From CBDFKV01 sp965249035 (lineage in GTDB: Bacteria > Pseudomonadota > Gammaproteobacteria > Arenicellales > Poriferihabitantaceae): a DNA stretch of 64,000 bases. Below are positions 9,946 to 19,529 of this stretch, piece by piece. The stretch is taken from contig CBDFKV010000006.1 in the NCBI GenBank assembly GCA_965249035.1, positions 682,001 to 746,000 of the forward strand. The letters run 5' to 3'. How positions within the stretch are numbered: the first letter of the stretch is position 1; every line of letters starts with the position of its first letter. The translations under genes and the position numbers were made by a program. The notes beneath the pieces were generated by a model. That model made no database searches. It saw nothing but the letters and a program-made list of their open reading frames with translations, and had not been told where the DNA came from.

Positions 9946-10440
9946 TTAGCCGAGCTTGGCGCCCAACTTGCGCTCAAATGATACCGAATGCAGGTGACAA
10001 ATGGCACAAGCCAGTGCGTCCGCTGCGTCACTTTGTGGGGTTTTTGTCAAGCCCAGCAATACCCGAACCATGTGCTGCACTTGCTCTTTACTGGCACCAC
10101 CCGTACCAACGACCGCTGACTTGATTTGCTTAGCGCTGTACTCAGAAACGGGTTTGCCTAAATTCACCGCCGCACAGATGGCAGCTCCGCGCGCGTGCCC
10201 CAGCGTTAATGCCGACTTGGCATTATTAGACATAAAGACTTGTTCGACCGCCACCAGGTCGGGTTCGTATTCTTCAATAATGTCATTGACAGCTTGATAG
10301 ATCTTGCCCAAACGAGGCGATAGCTCGCCACCTTGTAGGCGAATACTGCGGCTGGCAACTCCTTTTAACTCACGGCCGCGTACTTCGACAATACCCAAGC
10401 CAGTGATTCGCGAGCCTGGGTCAATGCCTAAAATTCGCAT
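9946..10440 (-). CDS. ruvC: Crossover junction endodeoxyribonuclease RuvC
   Basis: The Holliday junction resolvase, an RNase H-fold enzyme of 164 residues. The four acidic metal ligands are visible: Asp7 in GIDPGS, Glu in VAVEQVF, and the paired Asp residues in QSDAADALACAICH. It sits just downstream of yebC (12-base gap) and upstream of ruvA, the common gammaproteobacterial arrangement. Confidence 0.98.
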   Translation of the reverse strand: MRILGIDPGSRITGLGIVEVRGRELKGVASRSIRLQGGELSPRLGKIYQAVNDIIEEYEPDLVAVEQVFMSNNAKSALTLGHARGAAICAAVNLGKPVSEYSAKQIKSAVVGTGGASKEQVQHMVRVLLGLTKTPQSDAADALACAICHLHSVSFERKLGAKLG

Positions 10441-10452
10441 GGATTCTGTGAC

Positions 10453-11178
10453 TTATTCGTCGTCGAGGAAGGAAGCGTTGGTGAAAACATTGGTGACATC
10501 GTCGAGTTCATCCAGCGCATCGATCAAGTGCATCACCTTTTCTGCGTCTTCGCCCTCAAGCTCGGTTTCTATTTCGGCTCGCTGCACAATTTCATCCATT
10601 TCCGGCTCAAACCCCGCCGCTTTCAAGGCTTCTCGCACTTGGAAAAAATCCTCATAGGCAGTCACGACTTCAGTCACATCACCCTCACTTTCAATGTCTT
10701 CCGCACCGGCTTCGAGCGCAGCATCCATGATTTCTTCTTCATCAACACCACTAAAGACCAAAGAGCCTTGCTTATTGAACAGGTACGCAACCGAGCCACT
10801 GGTGCCCATATTACCGTTGTGCTTGGAAAAGGCGTGGCGCACTTCAGCCACGGTACGATTGCGGTTATCGGTTGCACATTCAACCAGCACCGCAATTCCA
10901 TTCGGGCCGTAACCTTCGTAGCTTACTTCTTCGATTTCCATCCCATCAAGCTCACCCGTACCACGTTGGGTAGCGCGGTCAATGGTGTCGCGGGTCATAT
11001 TGGCACTCAGTGCTTTATCCACCGCCGCCCTTAAACGTGGGTTGGCATCGGCGTCGCCGCCGCCTGCCCGTGCAGCCACTGTGATTTCACGAATCAGCTT
11101 GGTAAACACCTTGCCGCGCTTGGCATCTTGCGCCGCCTTGCGGTGTTTAATATTCGCCCATTTACTGTGTCCGGCCAT
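10453..11178 (-). CDS. yebC: YebC/PmpR family regulatory/translation protein
   Basis: A 241-residue member of the YebC/TACO1 family. It begins MAGHSKWANIKHRKAAQDAK, the hallmark N-terminus, and contains YEGYGPNGIAVLVE and a C-terminal acidic domain. Family members have been described as transcriptional regulators and more recently as factors that relieve ribosome stalling at proline stretches. I cannot tell which applies here. It is nearly always upstream of ruvC, as here. Confidence 0.96.
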   Translation of the reverse strand: MAGHSKWANIKHRKAAQDAKRGKVFTKLIREITVAARAGGGDADANPRLRAAVDKALSANMTRDTIDRATQRGTGELDGMEIEEVSYEGYGPNGIAVLVECATDNRNRTVAEVRHAFSKHNGNMGTSGSVAYLFNKQGSLVFSGVDEEEIMDAALEAGAEDIESEGDVTEVVTAYEDFFQVREALKAAGFEPEMDEIVQRAEIETELEGEDAEKVMHLIDALDELDDVTNVFTNASFLDDE

Positions 11179-11231
11179 TAGTCTTTATCGTTTGGTTATT
11201 TAAAATCTACGGCAATCCGCTCCATTGTGTC

Positions 11232-13007
11232 TTATGTGCGTTTGCTTCGCAAACGAATCCCTAACTCTTTCAACTGCCGCTCACCCACTTCGTTCGGCGC
11301 CTCAGTTAACAGGCAAGATGCTTTTTGAGTTTTCGGGAAAGCAATCACGTCGCGAATCGATTCCGAGCCGGTTATCATAGCAACGATCCGATCAACTCCA
11401 AACGCAATACCGCCATGCGGTGGCGCTCCGTATTTCAAAGCCTCAAGCAGAAAGCCGAATTTGTTCTGCGCTTCTTCTTCACCAATGCCGAGCACATCCA
11501 GCACTTGCTGCTGCACCTTGGTATCATGAATACGGATCGAACCACCCCCAATTTCAGAGCCATTAAGCACCAAATCGTAGGCTCGCGATAGAATATCACC
11601 CGTACGCTCGCCGCCCAACAAATCAAGCTGATCAGGCGCAGGCGCGGTAAACGGGTGGTGTAGCGCTTGCCAACGCTTTTCGGTTTCGTCCCATTCGACC
11701 AACGGAAAATCCACCACCCAAATGGGCCGCCAACCCGGCTCGACCCTATCAAGATCTTTTGCGACTTTTTCTCGCAACGCACCCAACGCTGCGTTAACGA
11801 TACTGGCTTGATCGGCGCCGAAGAAAACTAAGTCGCCCGTACTCGCAGCGGTACGGTTCATAATTTCAGCAACCACTTCATCGGGCAGGAATTTTAAGAT
11901 CGGCGACTGTAAGCCTTCACGACCAGTGTCAGCATCATTAACCTTAATGTACGCCAAGCCTTTAGCGCCATAGGTACTAACAAATTCGGTATATTTATCA
12001 ATTTGCTGGCGGCTTAAACTGGCACCACCCGGTACATTCATCGCCGCCACACGGCCTTTAGGGTCATTCGCCGGCCCAGAAAACACTTTGAATTCGACCG
12101 CCTGCATCAGGTCAGTAATTTCGGTCAATTCAAGCTTGATCCGCATATCCGGGCGATCAGTGCCAAAACGAGCAACCGCATCAGCGTAAGTGATACGTGG
12201 AAAGGTTTCTGGCAATTCATCGCCAAGCACAGTTTGGAACAACTCTCGCGTCATTGTCGTCATCATAGAAATGATGGCATCCTCGTCGATAAATGACATT
12301 TCGATGTCCAGCTGAGTAAATTCCGGCTGGCGGTCGGCGCGCAAATCTTCATCACGAAAGCAGCGCGCAACTTGATAATAGCGCTCAAAGCCGGACACCA
12401 TCAACAACTGCTTAAATAACTGCGGCGACTGCGGCAAGGCAAAAAATTCACCTGGATGGGTGCGGCTTGGCACCAGATAGTCGCGCGCGCCTTCAGGCGT
12501 TGAGCGCGTCAAAATGGGTGTTTCTAACTCGACAAACTCCCGGTCTTCTAAAAAGCGTCGTAAGGTCTTGACGACCTGATGCCGGGTGCGTAGTCGCGCT
12601 TGCATCTGTGGTCGGCGCAAATCCAGAAACCGATAACTGAGCCGTACTGACTCGCTGGTATCCTTATCATCCAACTGAAACGGCAAGGGCTGCGCACGAT
12701 TCAAACACGTTAGCTGCTTAATCAAGACTTCAACCATGCCAGTGGGCATATTTGAATTGGTCGTGCCTTCAGGACGATTGCGAACGATACCCGTTGCTTC
12801 TAATACGAACTCATTACGGGCATTGTCAGCCACTTGAAAAGGCTCCGGGGTATCGGGGTCGATTACGATCTGCAGCAAACCACCGCGGTCACGCAAATCC
12901 ACAAAAATCACCCCACCGTGATCACGGCGATTTTGTACCCAGCCAGTAACCGTTATCGTCTCGCCGATATGGGCTTCGTTAATCTCGCCACACAAATGCG
13001 TTCGCAT
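11232..13007 (-). CDS. aspS: Aspartate-tRNA ligase
   Basis: A class II synthetase of 591 residues charging tRNA-Asp. It has an N-terminal OB anticodon-binding domain (ITVTGWVQNRRDHGGVIF). Motif 2 is seen at YQVARCFRDEDLRADRQPEF, and motif 3 near the end at GGIAFGVDRIVAMITG. The bacterial GAD insertion domain lies in the middle, and the QSPQLFKQLLM loop is typical. The sequence alone does not show whether it is discriminating or non-discriminating. Confidence 0.98.
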   Translation of the reverse strand: MRTHLCGEINEAHIGETITVTGWVQNRRDHGGVIFVDLRDRGGLLQIVIDPDTPEPFQVADNARNEFVLEATGIVRNRPEGTTNSNMPTGMVEVLIKQLTCLNRAQPLPFQLDDKDTSESVRLSYRFLDLRRPQMQARLRTRHQVVKTLRRFLEDREFVELETPILTRSTPEGARDYLVPSRTHPGEFFALPQSPQLFKQLLMVSGFERYYQVARCFRDEDLRADRQPEFTQLDIEMSFIDEDAIISMMTTMTRELFQTVLGDELPETFPRITYADAVARFGTDRPDMRIKLELTEITDLMQAVEFKVFSGPANDPKGRVAAMNVPGGASLSRQQIDKYTEFVSTYGAKGLAYIKVNDADTGREGLQSPILKFLPDEVVAEIMNRTAASTGDLVFFGADQASIVNAALGALREKVAKDLDRVEPGWRPIWVVDFPLVEWDETEKRWQALHHPFTAPAPDQLDLLGGERTGDILSRAYDLVLNGSEIGGGSIRIHDTKVQQQVLDVLGIGEEEAQNKFGFLLEALKYGAPPHGGIAFGVDRIVAMITGSESIRDVIAFPKTQKASCLLTEAPNEVGERQLKELGIRLRSKRT

Positions 13008-13061
13008 GCAATGTCTCCTTATTGAGTCTTTGTAGTCGGGGTTTATTGAATGGTGCTTGGG

Positions 13062-13343
13062 CTAGTGCGCGCAGCCACCGCCACAACTATGTTTCTTGGC
13101 TGCTGGCTTAGCATCAGTTGAGGCCACCTTAGTTTCAGCCTTGTTCTCGGCCTTTTTGCTGCCGCCCTTAAAATCTGTTTCATACCAGCCAGAACCTTTA
13201 AGCTGAAATGCCGCTGCCGATAATTTCTTCTTTAGCGTTTCTTTCCCACATTCGGGGCAAAAGGCTAGGGGTTCATCCGACATTTTTTGAATGACTTCCA
13301 ATTCATGACCACAGTGGCCGCAATCGTATTCATAGATAGGCAT
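13062..13343 (-). CDS. FmdB family zinc-ribbon protein
   Basis: A small 93-residue protein starting MPIYEYDCGHCGHELEVIQK, the FmdB/CxxC_CxxC_SSSS signature. Two Cys pairs (CGHC and CPEC) form a zinc ribbon in the first 35 residues. A Lys/Ala-rich low-complexity region follows, and the C-terminus is Cys/His-rich (HSCGGGCAH). FmdB was named as a putative regulator in methylotrophs, but the role of most homologues is unknown. It commonly precedes aspS, as here. Confidence 0.9.
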   Translation of the reverse strand: MPIYEYDCGHCGHELEVIQKMSDEPLAFCPECGKETLKKKLSAAAFQLKGSGWYETDFKGGSKKAENKAETKVASTDAKPAAKKHSCGGGCAH

Positions 13344-13522
13344 GGATTTGACCTCTGAAAATAATCCCTTCTTTGTAAGGGCAGAACTAGGAATTTAAAG
13401 TCTGGCAACACTTAGGTAAGCCAGCAAAATAGGCCAATTCGCAAAGCCAATGCGAACAGGCGGGCGGATTATAGCGAAATCAAATCCAGCGCGCGGCAAA
13501 AAGTGGTTCTAAGCTCTAAGCC

Positions 13523-14641
13523 TTATTTAGCGACGCCCAGCTCTTTATCTCGGGCATCACCCACCCAGGAAATATCGCTGGCTGCGTGTTCAAACCGCTG
13601 ACCTTCCTTATCAACCAAACGATGACCGAAAACCATCGCATCTTGTACAAATGCAGTCGGCCCCAAATAGGTATGTTCAAAAATCAGGCTGCGAGTGACT
13701 CTGGCGCCGCTGATCAAGCGACAGCCGTGCGAAATCCACACCGGACCAATAATTTCGCAACCCTTCTCCACCCGCGTGTTCGAACCAATATATACCGGTG
13801 GCTCTATCCGTACGTCATCCCAGGCCACATCGACATTCACACCGACCCAAATACCGGGAAACACTTCTCGCCCTGGCATTTCAACTGAGCGTAATTCGCC
13901 ACGCATCAAACGCTGATTTGCTTCCCAGTAATCGTGTAACTGGCCGATGTCGATCCAGTTAAATGGTAAGTTAATGGTGTGAAACGACAGCCCTTCTTCT
14001 ACGATTCGCGGGAACAGCTGGCTGCCAATATCGTATTCTTGATCTGACGGTATCATCTCTACGATTTCTGGCTCGAAGAAATAAATACCGGTATTGACCA
14101 AATTAGATTTAGCTTCCTCGATCGTGGGCTTTTCCTGAAATGAAATCACCTGCCCGTCATCATCACAAACCACGACACCGTAGTCAGACACCTTATCTTG
14201 GGTCACTTGATAGGTAACAATGCTCGCTTTGGCGCCAGACTGCCAGTGTTTGCGTACTGCCGCAGTAAGGTTTAAGTCTATGATCGCATCACCACACACC
14301 ACCAAAGTAGTGTCATCAAAAAAGCCGCCAAATTCCTGGATCCGCTTCATGCCACCCGCAGAGCCAATCGGCTCAGCGACGATATTACCGGCTTGAATAT
14401 GACCTTCAAACGAGTAGCCGATATCGACACCCCAACGGTGTCCATCGCCGAAATAATTCTCGATATGATGCGCTTGATGGCTAACGTTGATCATGATTTC
14501 GTTAAAACCATGCTCAGCCAGGAGCTCAATTAAATACTCCATCACCGGTCGGCCGACCACCGGGATCATTGGCTTGGGCAACTGATACGTCAAAGGTTGT
14601 ACGCGGGTACCTTTACCCGCGGCAAGAATCATTGCTTTCAT
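13523..14641 (-). CDS. Sugar-1-phosphate nucleotidyltransferase (GDP-mannose/NDP-sugar pyrophosphorylase type)
   Basis: A 372-residue pyrophosphorylase. Its N-terminal Rossmann-like domain opens MKAMILAAGKGTRVQPLT and continues QLPKPMIPVVGRPVMEY, the nucleotide-binding loop. GDAIIDLNL holds the metal-binding Asp, and the product region is VNTGIYFFEPEIV. The C-terminal part (about 270-350) has hexapeptide-like turns, as in left-handed beta-helix domains. The family makes NDP-sugars for surface polysaccharides. The sugar cannot be read from the sequence; mannose-1-phosphate is the commonest annotation. It stands alone, not in a glycan cluster. Confidence 0.85.
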   Translation of the reverse strand: MKAMILAAGKGTRVQPLTYQLPKPMIPVVGRPVMEYLIELLAEHGFNEIMINVSHQAHHIENYFGDGHRWGVDIGYSFEGHIQAGNIVAEPIGSAGGMKRIQEFGGFFDDTTLVVCGDAIIDLNLTAAVRKHWQSGAKASIVTYQVTQDKVSDYGVVVCDDDGQVISFQEKPTIEEAKSNLVNTGIYFFEPEIVEMIPSDQEYDIGSQLFPRIVEEGLSFHTINLPFNWIDIGQLHDYWEANQRLMRGELRSVEMPGREVFPGIWVGVNVDVAWDDVRIEPPVYIGSNTRVEKGCEIIGPVWISHGCRLISGARVTRSLIFEHTYLGPTAFVQDAMVFGHRLVDKEGQRFEHAASDISWVGDARDKELGVAK

Positions 14642-14699
14642 TGGATTAAAGCCGGGTAAGGTTAAGAGTAAGACAATAAGTTGGTGATGTTAACCACCA

Positions 14700-14951
14700 T
14701 TAACCATCGGGATACATGCGATCATATTTCGCTTGCAGTTGCTCTTCGGTCTCTTCGCGATCAGGGTCTTTAGGAATGCAGTCAACCGGGCATACTTCCA
14801 CACACTGCGGTGTATCATAGTGGCCAATGCATTCAGTACACTTGTCGGGGTCGATTTCATAGATTTCATCACCCATAGTGATGGCCTCATTCGGGCACTC
14901 GGGTTCACACACATCACAATTGATGCAATCTTCGTCGATGAGTAAAGCCAT
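14700..14951 (-). CDS. 2[4Fe-4S] ferredoxin, YfhL type
   Basis: An 83-residue ferredoxin with two cluster motifs. CINCDVCEPECP is near the N-terminus. The second motif, CTECIGHYDTPQCVEVCP, has the enlarged loop characteristic of the YfhL/Alvin-type ferredoxins. It carries electrons at low potential in the cytoplasm; partners are unknown. Its start is three bases after the coaD stop, so the two are co-transcribed, a common pairing in gammaproteobacteria. Confidence 0.93.
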   Translation of the reverse strand: MALLIDEDCINCDVCEPECPNEAITMGDEIYEIDPDKCTECIGHYDTPQCVEVCPVDCIPKDPDREETEEQLQAKYDRMYPDG

Positions 14952-14954
14952 GAT

Positions 14955-15437
14955 TTAGTTTCCAAATTTTTCGCGCAGCGCATTATATACAACTGGATGC
15001 ACAAAACGGGAGACATCACCGCTTAAACGGCTAATTTCTTTAACCAAAGAAGCGGATATAAAAGTGTGATTGATCGAGGGCGTCAAGAAAACGGTTTCAA
15101 CATCTGCCATCAATTGCCGGTTCATTGTAGCCAACTGGAATTCAAATTCGAAATCCGACATCGCGCGCAAGCCACGTAAAATCACCCGCGCTCCCATGCT
15201 ATGGACGAAATCAACCAGTAAATTGTCGAAACCAATCACTTCGACGTGATCGATGTCTTTCAAGACTTCCTGCGCCAGCTCAACCCGCTCTTCAATAGTA
15301 AACAATGGGCCTTTACCACTATTTTCGGCGATCGCGACAATCACGCGATCGAATAGTTTAGCGCCGCGCTCAACTAAATCAATATGCCCATTGGTGATAG
15401 GGTCAAAAGTTCCTGCGTATACTGCGATGTCAGACAT
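14955..15437 (-). CDS. coaD: Phosphopantetheine adenylyltransferase
   Basis: The penultimate enzyme of coenzyme A synthesis, transferring AMP from ATP to 4'-phosphopantetheine. Of 160 residues, the nucleotidyltransferase signature YAGTFDPITNGHIDL (about 7-21) has the T/HxGH motif. The second motif is seen as SINHTFISASLVKEISRLSG. Length and sequence are standard. It follows rsmD, a conserved neighbour, with a 21-base gap. Confidence 0.97.
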   Translation of the reverse strand: MSDIAVYAGTFDPITNGHIDLVERGAKLFDRVIVAIAENSGKGPLFTIEERVELAQEVLKDIDHVEVIGFDNLLVDFVHSMGARVILRGLRAMSDFEFEFQLATMNRQLMADVETVFLTPSINHTFISASLVKEISRLSGDVSRFVHPVVYNALREKFGN

Positions 15438-15458
15438 AATAGTGAATCAAAGATGGCT

Positions 15459-16019
15459 TTAGTTGCAGTGCAGCATTGTATAACGCACTTCACCCTTTGT
15501 CGCCTGTTTTATGATCTGCCATTTCTCCGGCACGGGCAGCTCTATTTGGTTGCTCGGTGATTCAATATAGATCAACCCATCGTCGCTGATTACATTCATT
15601 TTATTGATCTGGTAACACGCTTTTTTTAGCTCGTCACTGGCAAAGGGCGGATCCAAAAAGATCAAGTTAAACTGCTGATCGGTGGTCGACAAATAGTGTA
15701 AAGCCGCACAACAAGTCACGTGAATATGGCTGTTTGCGCAGAGCAGCTCCACATTTGAACTCAACGCTTTAGCTGCTTTAGGGTTTTTCTCAACCAAAAT
15801 CGCAGATGCGGCACCACGAGAGACTGCTTCGATGCCCAGCGCACCGCTGCCTGCATACAGATCCAAGCATTGGCGACCGCTGATATCAGGTGCCAACCAG
15901 TTGAATACCGTTTCACGCACCCCATCAGGTGTGGGCCGCAAAGCATTGATCGCAGGAAAGTGCAGGACCCGACTGCGCCACCGCCCACCGATAATACGCA
16001 GTCGATTAGAATGTTTCAT
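15459..16019 (-). CDS. rsmD: 16S rRNA (guanine-966-N2)-methyltransferase RsmD
   Basis: A 186-residue SAM-dependent methyltransferase acting on assembled 30S precursors. RIIGGRWRSRVLHFP is the family N-terminus. CLDLYAGSGALGIEAVSRGA is the SAM-binding glycine loop. IFLDPPF is the catalytic motif IV (DPPF). It is divergent from ftsY, with a 177-base shared promoter region, the classic arrangement around ftsYEX. Confidence 0.96.
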   Translation of the reverse strand: MKHSNRLRIIGGRWRSRVLHFPAINALRPTPDGVRETVFNWLAPDISGRQCLDLYAGSGALGIEAVSRGAASAILVEKNPKAAKALSSNVELLCANSHIHVTCCAALHYLSTTDQQFNLIFLDPPFASDELKKACYQINKMNVISDDGLIYIESPSNQIELPVPEKWQIIKQATKGEVRYTMLHCN

Positions 16020-16196
16020 GGGTAATGATAACGTTAACTAAACTGATATGATGGCCTATAATTCACCTCGTCCCAGCAATACACGGCTGAGACGAATCGC
16101 TATAGCGACATCAAGCAACATTAATGGAGTACACGGCAATTTGCCAGCAATTAACCTGCTCGGTTTGATCAACCGGGCGAACCATCCCAATAGTAC

Positions 16197-17156
16197 ATGA
16201 CAGAAAAGAAATCGGGCGGCCTGTTCGGTCGCTTGGGCAAAACGCGCACATCGTTGTCCAGCGGACTGTTTGGTTTATTCAAAAAAAATGCCCAACTTGA
16301 CGAGCAGCTATTTGACGACATCGAAGATGCGATGATCATGGCTGACTTAGGGGCGGAACCCAGCCAGCTTTTGGTGGAACGCCTGCGCAAAACAGCTAAA
16401 AGCGAAAAAATTGATAATGCCGAGGCGCTACTGGAAGCACTTGGAGCCGGCATTCTGGATATCCTGGCGCCAGTTGAGCAGCCACTTCAGGTTGATAGCG
16501 AGACACGGCCTTTCGTCATTCTGATGGTGGGGGTCAACGGCGTTGGTAAAACCACCACCACCGCAAAACTGGCACACCACCTTAAAACCCAAGGCAAAAC
16601 GGTCATGCTCGCCGCGGCTGATACCTTTCGCGCCGCTGCGATTGAACAATTACAGAGCTGGGGTGACCAACTCAACATTCCAGTAGTGGCACAACAACAC
16701 GGTTCTGATGCCGCCGCAGTTGCTTTTGACGCCTGGCAGTCGGCCCGCGCCAAAAATATTGACGTATTGGTGATCGATACCGCCGGTCGTCAGCATACCC
16801 ACGGTGATTTGATGGAGCAGCTATCGAAGCTCACTCGGGTGCTGCAAAAGATCGACCCCGATTTACCCCACGAAGTCATGCTGACGATCGACGCTGGCAC
16901 AGGCCAGAATGCATTGTCACAAATCGAACATTTTAAGTCCGCAGTCAACGTCACCAGCTTATGCGTCACCAAACTGGATGGGACAGCAAAAGGCGGCATC
17001 ATGATTTCAGTCGCACAGAAGTTTGGTTTGCCGGTTCGCTTTATCGGCGTTGGTGAAAGCATGAATGATTTGCGCCCATTTAATGCGCAAGAATTCACTG
17101 CTGCCCTACTCCCAGCCTCCCTCGCTGACTCAAAAGCCAACCAAAATTCAGAATGA
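16197..17156 (+). CDS. ftsY: Signal recognition particle receptor FtsY
   Basis: The SRP receptor GTPase that delivers ribosome-nascent-chain complexes to the translocon. It has 319 residues and only a very short N-terminal extension in place of the long acidic A domain of E. coli. The N domain helical bundle comes first. The G domain follows, with P-loop GVNGVGKTTTTAKLAHHL, then DTAGRQHTHGDLM and the guanine-specificity motif TKLDGTAKGG. It overlaps ftsE by four bases (ATGA). Confidence 0.97.
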   Translation: MTEKKSGGLFGRLGKTRTSLSSGLFGLFKKNAQLDEQLFDDIEDAMIMADLGAEPSQLLVERLRKTAKSEKIDNAEALLEALGAGILDILAPVEQPLQVDSETRPFVILMVGVNGVGKTTTTAKLAHHLKTQGKTVMLAAADTFRAAAIEQLQSWGDQLNIPVVAQQHGSDAAAVAFDAWQSARAKNIDVLVIDTAGRQHTHGDLMEQLSKLTRVLQKIDPDLPHEVMLTIDAGTGQNALSQIEHFKSAVNVTSLCVTKLDGTAKGGIMISVAQKFGLPVRFIGVGESMNDLRPFNAQEFTAALLPASLADSKANQNSE

Positions 17157-17839
17157 TCCAGTTCAGTAACGTCAGCAAACGCTACCCCGGCGGTCACGAC
17201 GCACTGCGTACATTAACATTCACCCTGAAACGCGGCTCGATGAATTTCTTGACGGGCCACTCAGGAGCGGGCAAGAGCACATTGCTAAAGTTGATTGTAT
17301 TGAGTGAACGCGCCACCCGCGGCGAAGTGATCGTTGATGGTACTAATATTTCTCGTTTGCCCACTAGCAAAATTCCCGCACATCGGCGCAAGATAGGCAC
17401 TGTTTTTCAGGACCATAAATTGTTGTTTGATCGTAGTGTGCTTGATAATGTTGCCCTGCCCTTGATCGTCGCCGGTATCGACCCAAAAAAAATCACAAAA
17501 CGCGTCCACTCTGCTCTACGGATGGTCAGTTTACTGGACAAAAAGGATGCGGCACCCATCACGCTTTCAGGCGGTCAACAACAGCGAGTCGGGGTCGCCC
17601 GTGCTTTTGTCAACCGTCCCGATATTTTGCTGGCCGACGAACCAACTGGCAATCTGGACCCACAAATGTCAGACGACATTATGGATTTGTTTTATAACTT
17701 GAATGCACTTGGCACAACCGTATTAGTGGCCACCCATGACACGCGCTATTTAGAAGACCCAACGGCTCGCAAGCTGGCATTGCAAGATGGACGCCTAGTC
17801 GAAGATATCGCCGCGAGTGAGCTGCTAGACGATGATTAA
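17153..17839 (+). CDS. ftsE: Cell division ATP-binding protein FtsE
   Basis: The ATPase of the FtsEX complex, which activates periplasmic cell-wall amidases at the septum. Walker A GHSGAGKSTLLK lies at about 35-46. The signature LSGGQQQRVGVARA and Walker B ILLADEPTGNLD follow, and the switch His is in VATHD. Length is 228 residues. It overlaps both ftsY (4 bases) and ftsX (8 bases), so translation is probably coupled. Confidence 0.97.
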   Translation: MIQFSNVSKRYPGGHDALRTLTFTLKRGSMNFLTGHSGAGKSTLLKLIVLSERATRGEVIVDGTNISRLPTSKIPAHRRKIGTVFQDHKLLFDRSVLDNVALPLIVAGIDPKKITKRVHSALRMVSLLDKKDAAPITLSGGQQQRVGVARAFVNRPDILLADEPTGNLDPQMSDDIMDLFYNLNALGTTVLVATHDTRYLEDPTARKLALQDGRLVEDIAASELLDDD

Positions 17840-18743
17840 TCGTGTAGAGCAGCACCGCCTAGTATTAGGCGATACGCTGCGGCGCATGTGGCGCAACGGC
17901 TTTGCCAACTTGATGACGATATTGGCACTGGGGATTGGATTGAGCATTCCTGCTATTTTATATAGCTTGGTTGACGAATTCGCGGACTTCAGCGCCCAGT
18001 GGCAAGCGCGGCCACAAATATCGCTATTTGTAAAAAAATCTGCCGATGAGACCGCGATACAGGCAACACTCGAACAAGTCCAAATGCTGCCCAATATCGA
18101 AGGAGTGCAGTACGTTTCACCCGAAACCGGCCTTAAAGACTTTAAGCAGTTCTCAGATTTTGGAGCCGCGTTGGACTTACTCGATAGTAATCCACTACCA
18201 CCACTGATCGTCGTCTACCCGGCAAAAGCCCTGACGCCAGAGGCCATTCACTCATTGAAAGAGGAGCTGACCAAACTGCCCTTGGTTGAGTCGGCACAAT
18301 ATGATTTAGCCTGGATTGAGCGCCTCCACCTGATCAGTAAATTTCTAAAACGTGCCGTTTTAATTTTGGCCGCCTTACTGGCAATTGGCGTCATTTTATT
18401 AATCTCGAATACGATTCGGTTGGAAATCACCAGTCGTAAAGTTGAAATTGACGTGATTGACCAGCTCGGGGGGACCCCCGCATTTATTCGACGCCCTTTT
18501 CTTTATCTGGGCTTCTTGCAAGGCTTACTGGGCGGCTTGGTCGCTTTATTAGTCAGCACGCTAACCCTGACTTTACTGGCAGAGCCCATCCGCGAGCTGA
18601 TTGCCTTATATCATTCCAACCCGTTAGAAAGTTTGATGAATTGGAAAGTCGCCACACTACTGCTGATCGGTGGCGCGGTTTTGGGTTGGGCTGCCTCTTT
18701 AATCACGACCACCCGCCATCTTATTTCTCTTCGTCCCCGCTGA
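17832..18743 (+). CDS. ftsX: Cell division protein FtsX
   Basis: The membrane subunit of FtsEX, 303 residues. There is a first membrane segment at about 24-46, then a periplasmic loop of about 120 residues that contacts amidase activators. Three more hydrophobic segments lie at about 170-195, 220-250 and 270-290. The middle segment LEITSRKVEIDVIDQLGGTP is the conserved FtsX-family coupling region. No rpoH follows, unlike in E. coli; the next gene converges. Confidence 0.95.
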   Translation: MINRVEQHRLVLGDTLRRMWRNGFANLMTILALGIGLSIPAILYSLVDEFADFSAQWQARPQISLFVKKSADETAIQATLEQVQMLPNIEGVQYVSPETGLKDFKQFSDFGAALDLLDSNPLPPLIVVYPAKALTPEAIHSLKEELTKLPLVESAQYDLAWIERLHLISKFLKRAVLILAALLAIGVILLISNTIRLEITSRKVEIDVIDQLGGTPAFIRRPFLYLGFLQGLLGGLVALLVSTLTLTLLAEPIRELIALYHSNPLESLMNWKVATLLLIGGAVLGWAASLITTTRHLISLRPR

Positions 18744-18767
18744 GGCAGCCGCTTTTAGTCAGACAGA

Positions 18768-19379
18768 TTAATCAGCCAAGCACATCCAAGTTGTAGCGAT
18801 GTACTTAACCCCTTGCTCCAAAGTAGAATTACGATGCAGATGAGTCCAATACGGTGGAAACAAAACTAGTCTGCCAGCGCTGGGCTGAATCGACAAGTTT
18901 TGATGCATAAATTCGGTGGCGCCACCTGGGCCAGGAACGTCATTTAAGTACCAAATTGCTACCAATGCGCGCTGACTAGTGGTTCCTCCCGGACCATGAT
19001 CGACATGCCAATGGTAATACTCGCCAGTCTGCGTACGCTGCAAGTTATAGCCCATGTCCTTGAAATGATTGCTCGAAAAAAACGGGTGGATCATGGCAAT
19101 ACTGCGCTTGGCCTTTTGCAACGACTGAAATAGCAACTGATCAAACTCTTTCCAGTCGGGCCTACCACTAATCCGCAAATCAGTCGATTTCTTGACCTCA
19201 TCGTGCAGCTCTTGGTTTTCGCCGATTAAACCCTCGTAGTGCTGTTCTGGATGTCGTTCAAACCGGCTGGTCATTTCGCTACAAGCATCCAGTGGAATGG
19301 CGTCATCAACCACATAAATAAAGGAACCAGGCTGCACGTCGTGTAGCGCATAGAGGTCAGAAGAGTGGGGAATATTCAT
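18768..19379 (-). CDS. 2-oxoglutarate/Fe(II)-dependent oxygenase (P4H-like)
   Basis: A 203-residue non-haem iron oxygenase of the prolyl-4-hydroxylase-like superfamily. The iron-binding triad is visible: His125-x-Asp127 in YYHWHVDHGPGG, and a distal His in FPPYWTHLHR (His180 or His182). A basic residue follows at Lys192, placed to bind 2-oxoglutarate. GTTSQRALVAIWYLND is a typical core strand. The substrate cannot be deduced. It converges on ftsX with only 24 bases between, and is divergent from fabA. Confidence 0.85.
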   Translation of the reverse strand: MNIPHSSDLYALHDVQPGSFIYVVDDAIPLDACSEMTSRFERHPEQHYEGLIGENQELHDEVKKSTDLRISGRPDWKEFDQLLFQSLQKAKRSIAMIHPFFSSNHFKDMGYNLQRTQTGEYYHWHVDHGPGGTTSQRALVAIWYLNDVPGPGGATEFMHQNLSIQPSAGRLVLFPPYWTHLHRNSTLEQGVKYIATTWMCLAD

Positions 19380-19465
19380 AGTTTAGATAGAATAAAATTT
19401 GCACATTTGGCACACAATCGGGCGATCCACTCTAAAAAGCACATGAATCACCATAGGTTTGACAG

Positions 19466-19476
19466 GACAATTTGTC
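19466..19476. promoter_or_regulatory. Palindrome in the fabA upstream region
   Basis: GACAATTTGTC is a perfect odd palindrome 54 bases before fabA, just after a TTGACA hexamer at 19460-19465 and upstream of a TAGAAT at 19486-19491. The spacing between those two hexamers (20 bases) is too long for a standard promoter. The site may be an operator for a fatty-acid regulator, but no known consensus was matched. Confidence 0.25.
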
Positions 19477-19529
19477 GTGATAACGGTAGAATGCCGCGCT
19501 TGATCCCCTACAGCAATATCGCGAACTAG

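Noticed and set aside
19460..19491. TTGACA plus TAGAAT as the fabA promoter
   Set aside because: The 20-base spacer between them is too long for sigma-70; the true promoter is not settled.
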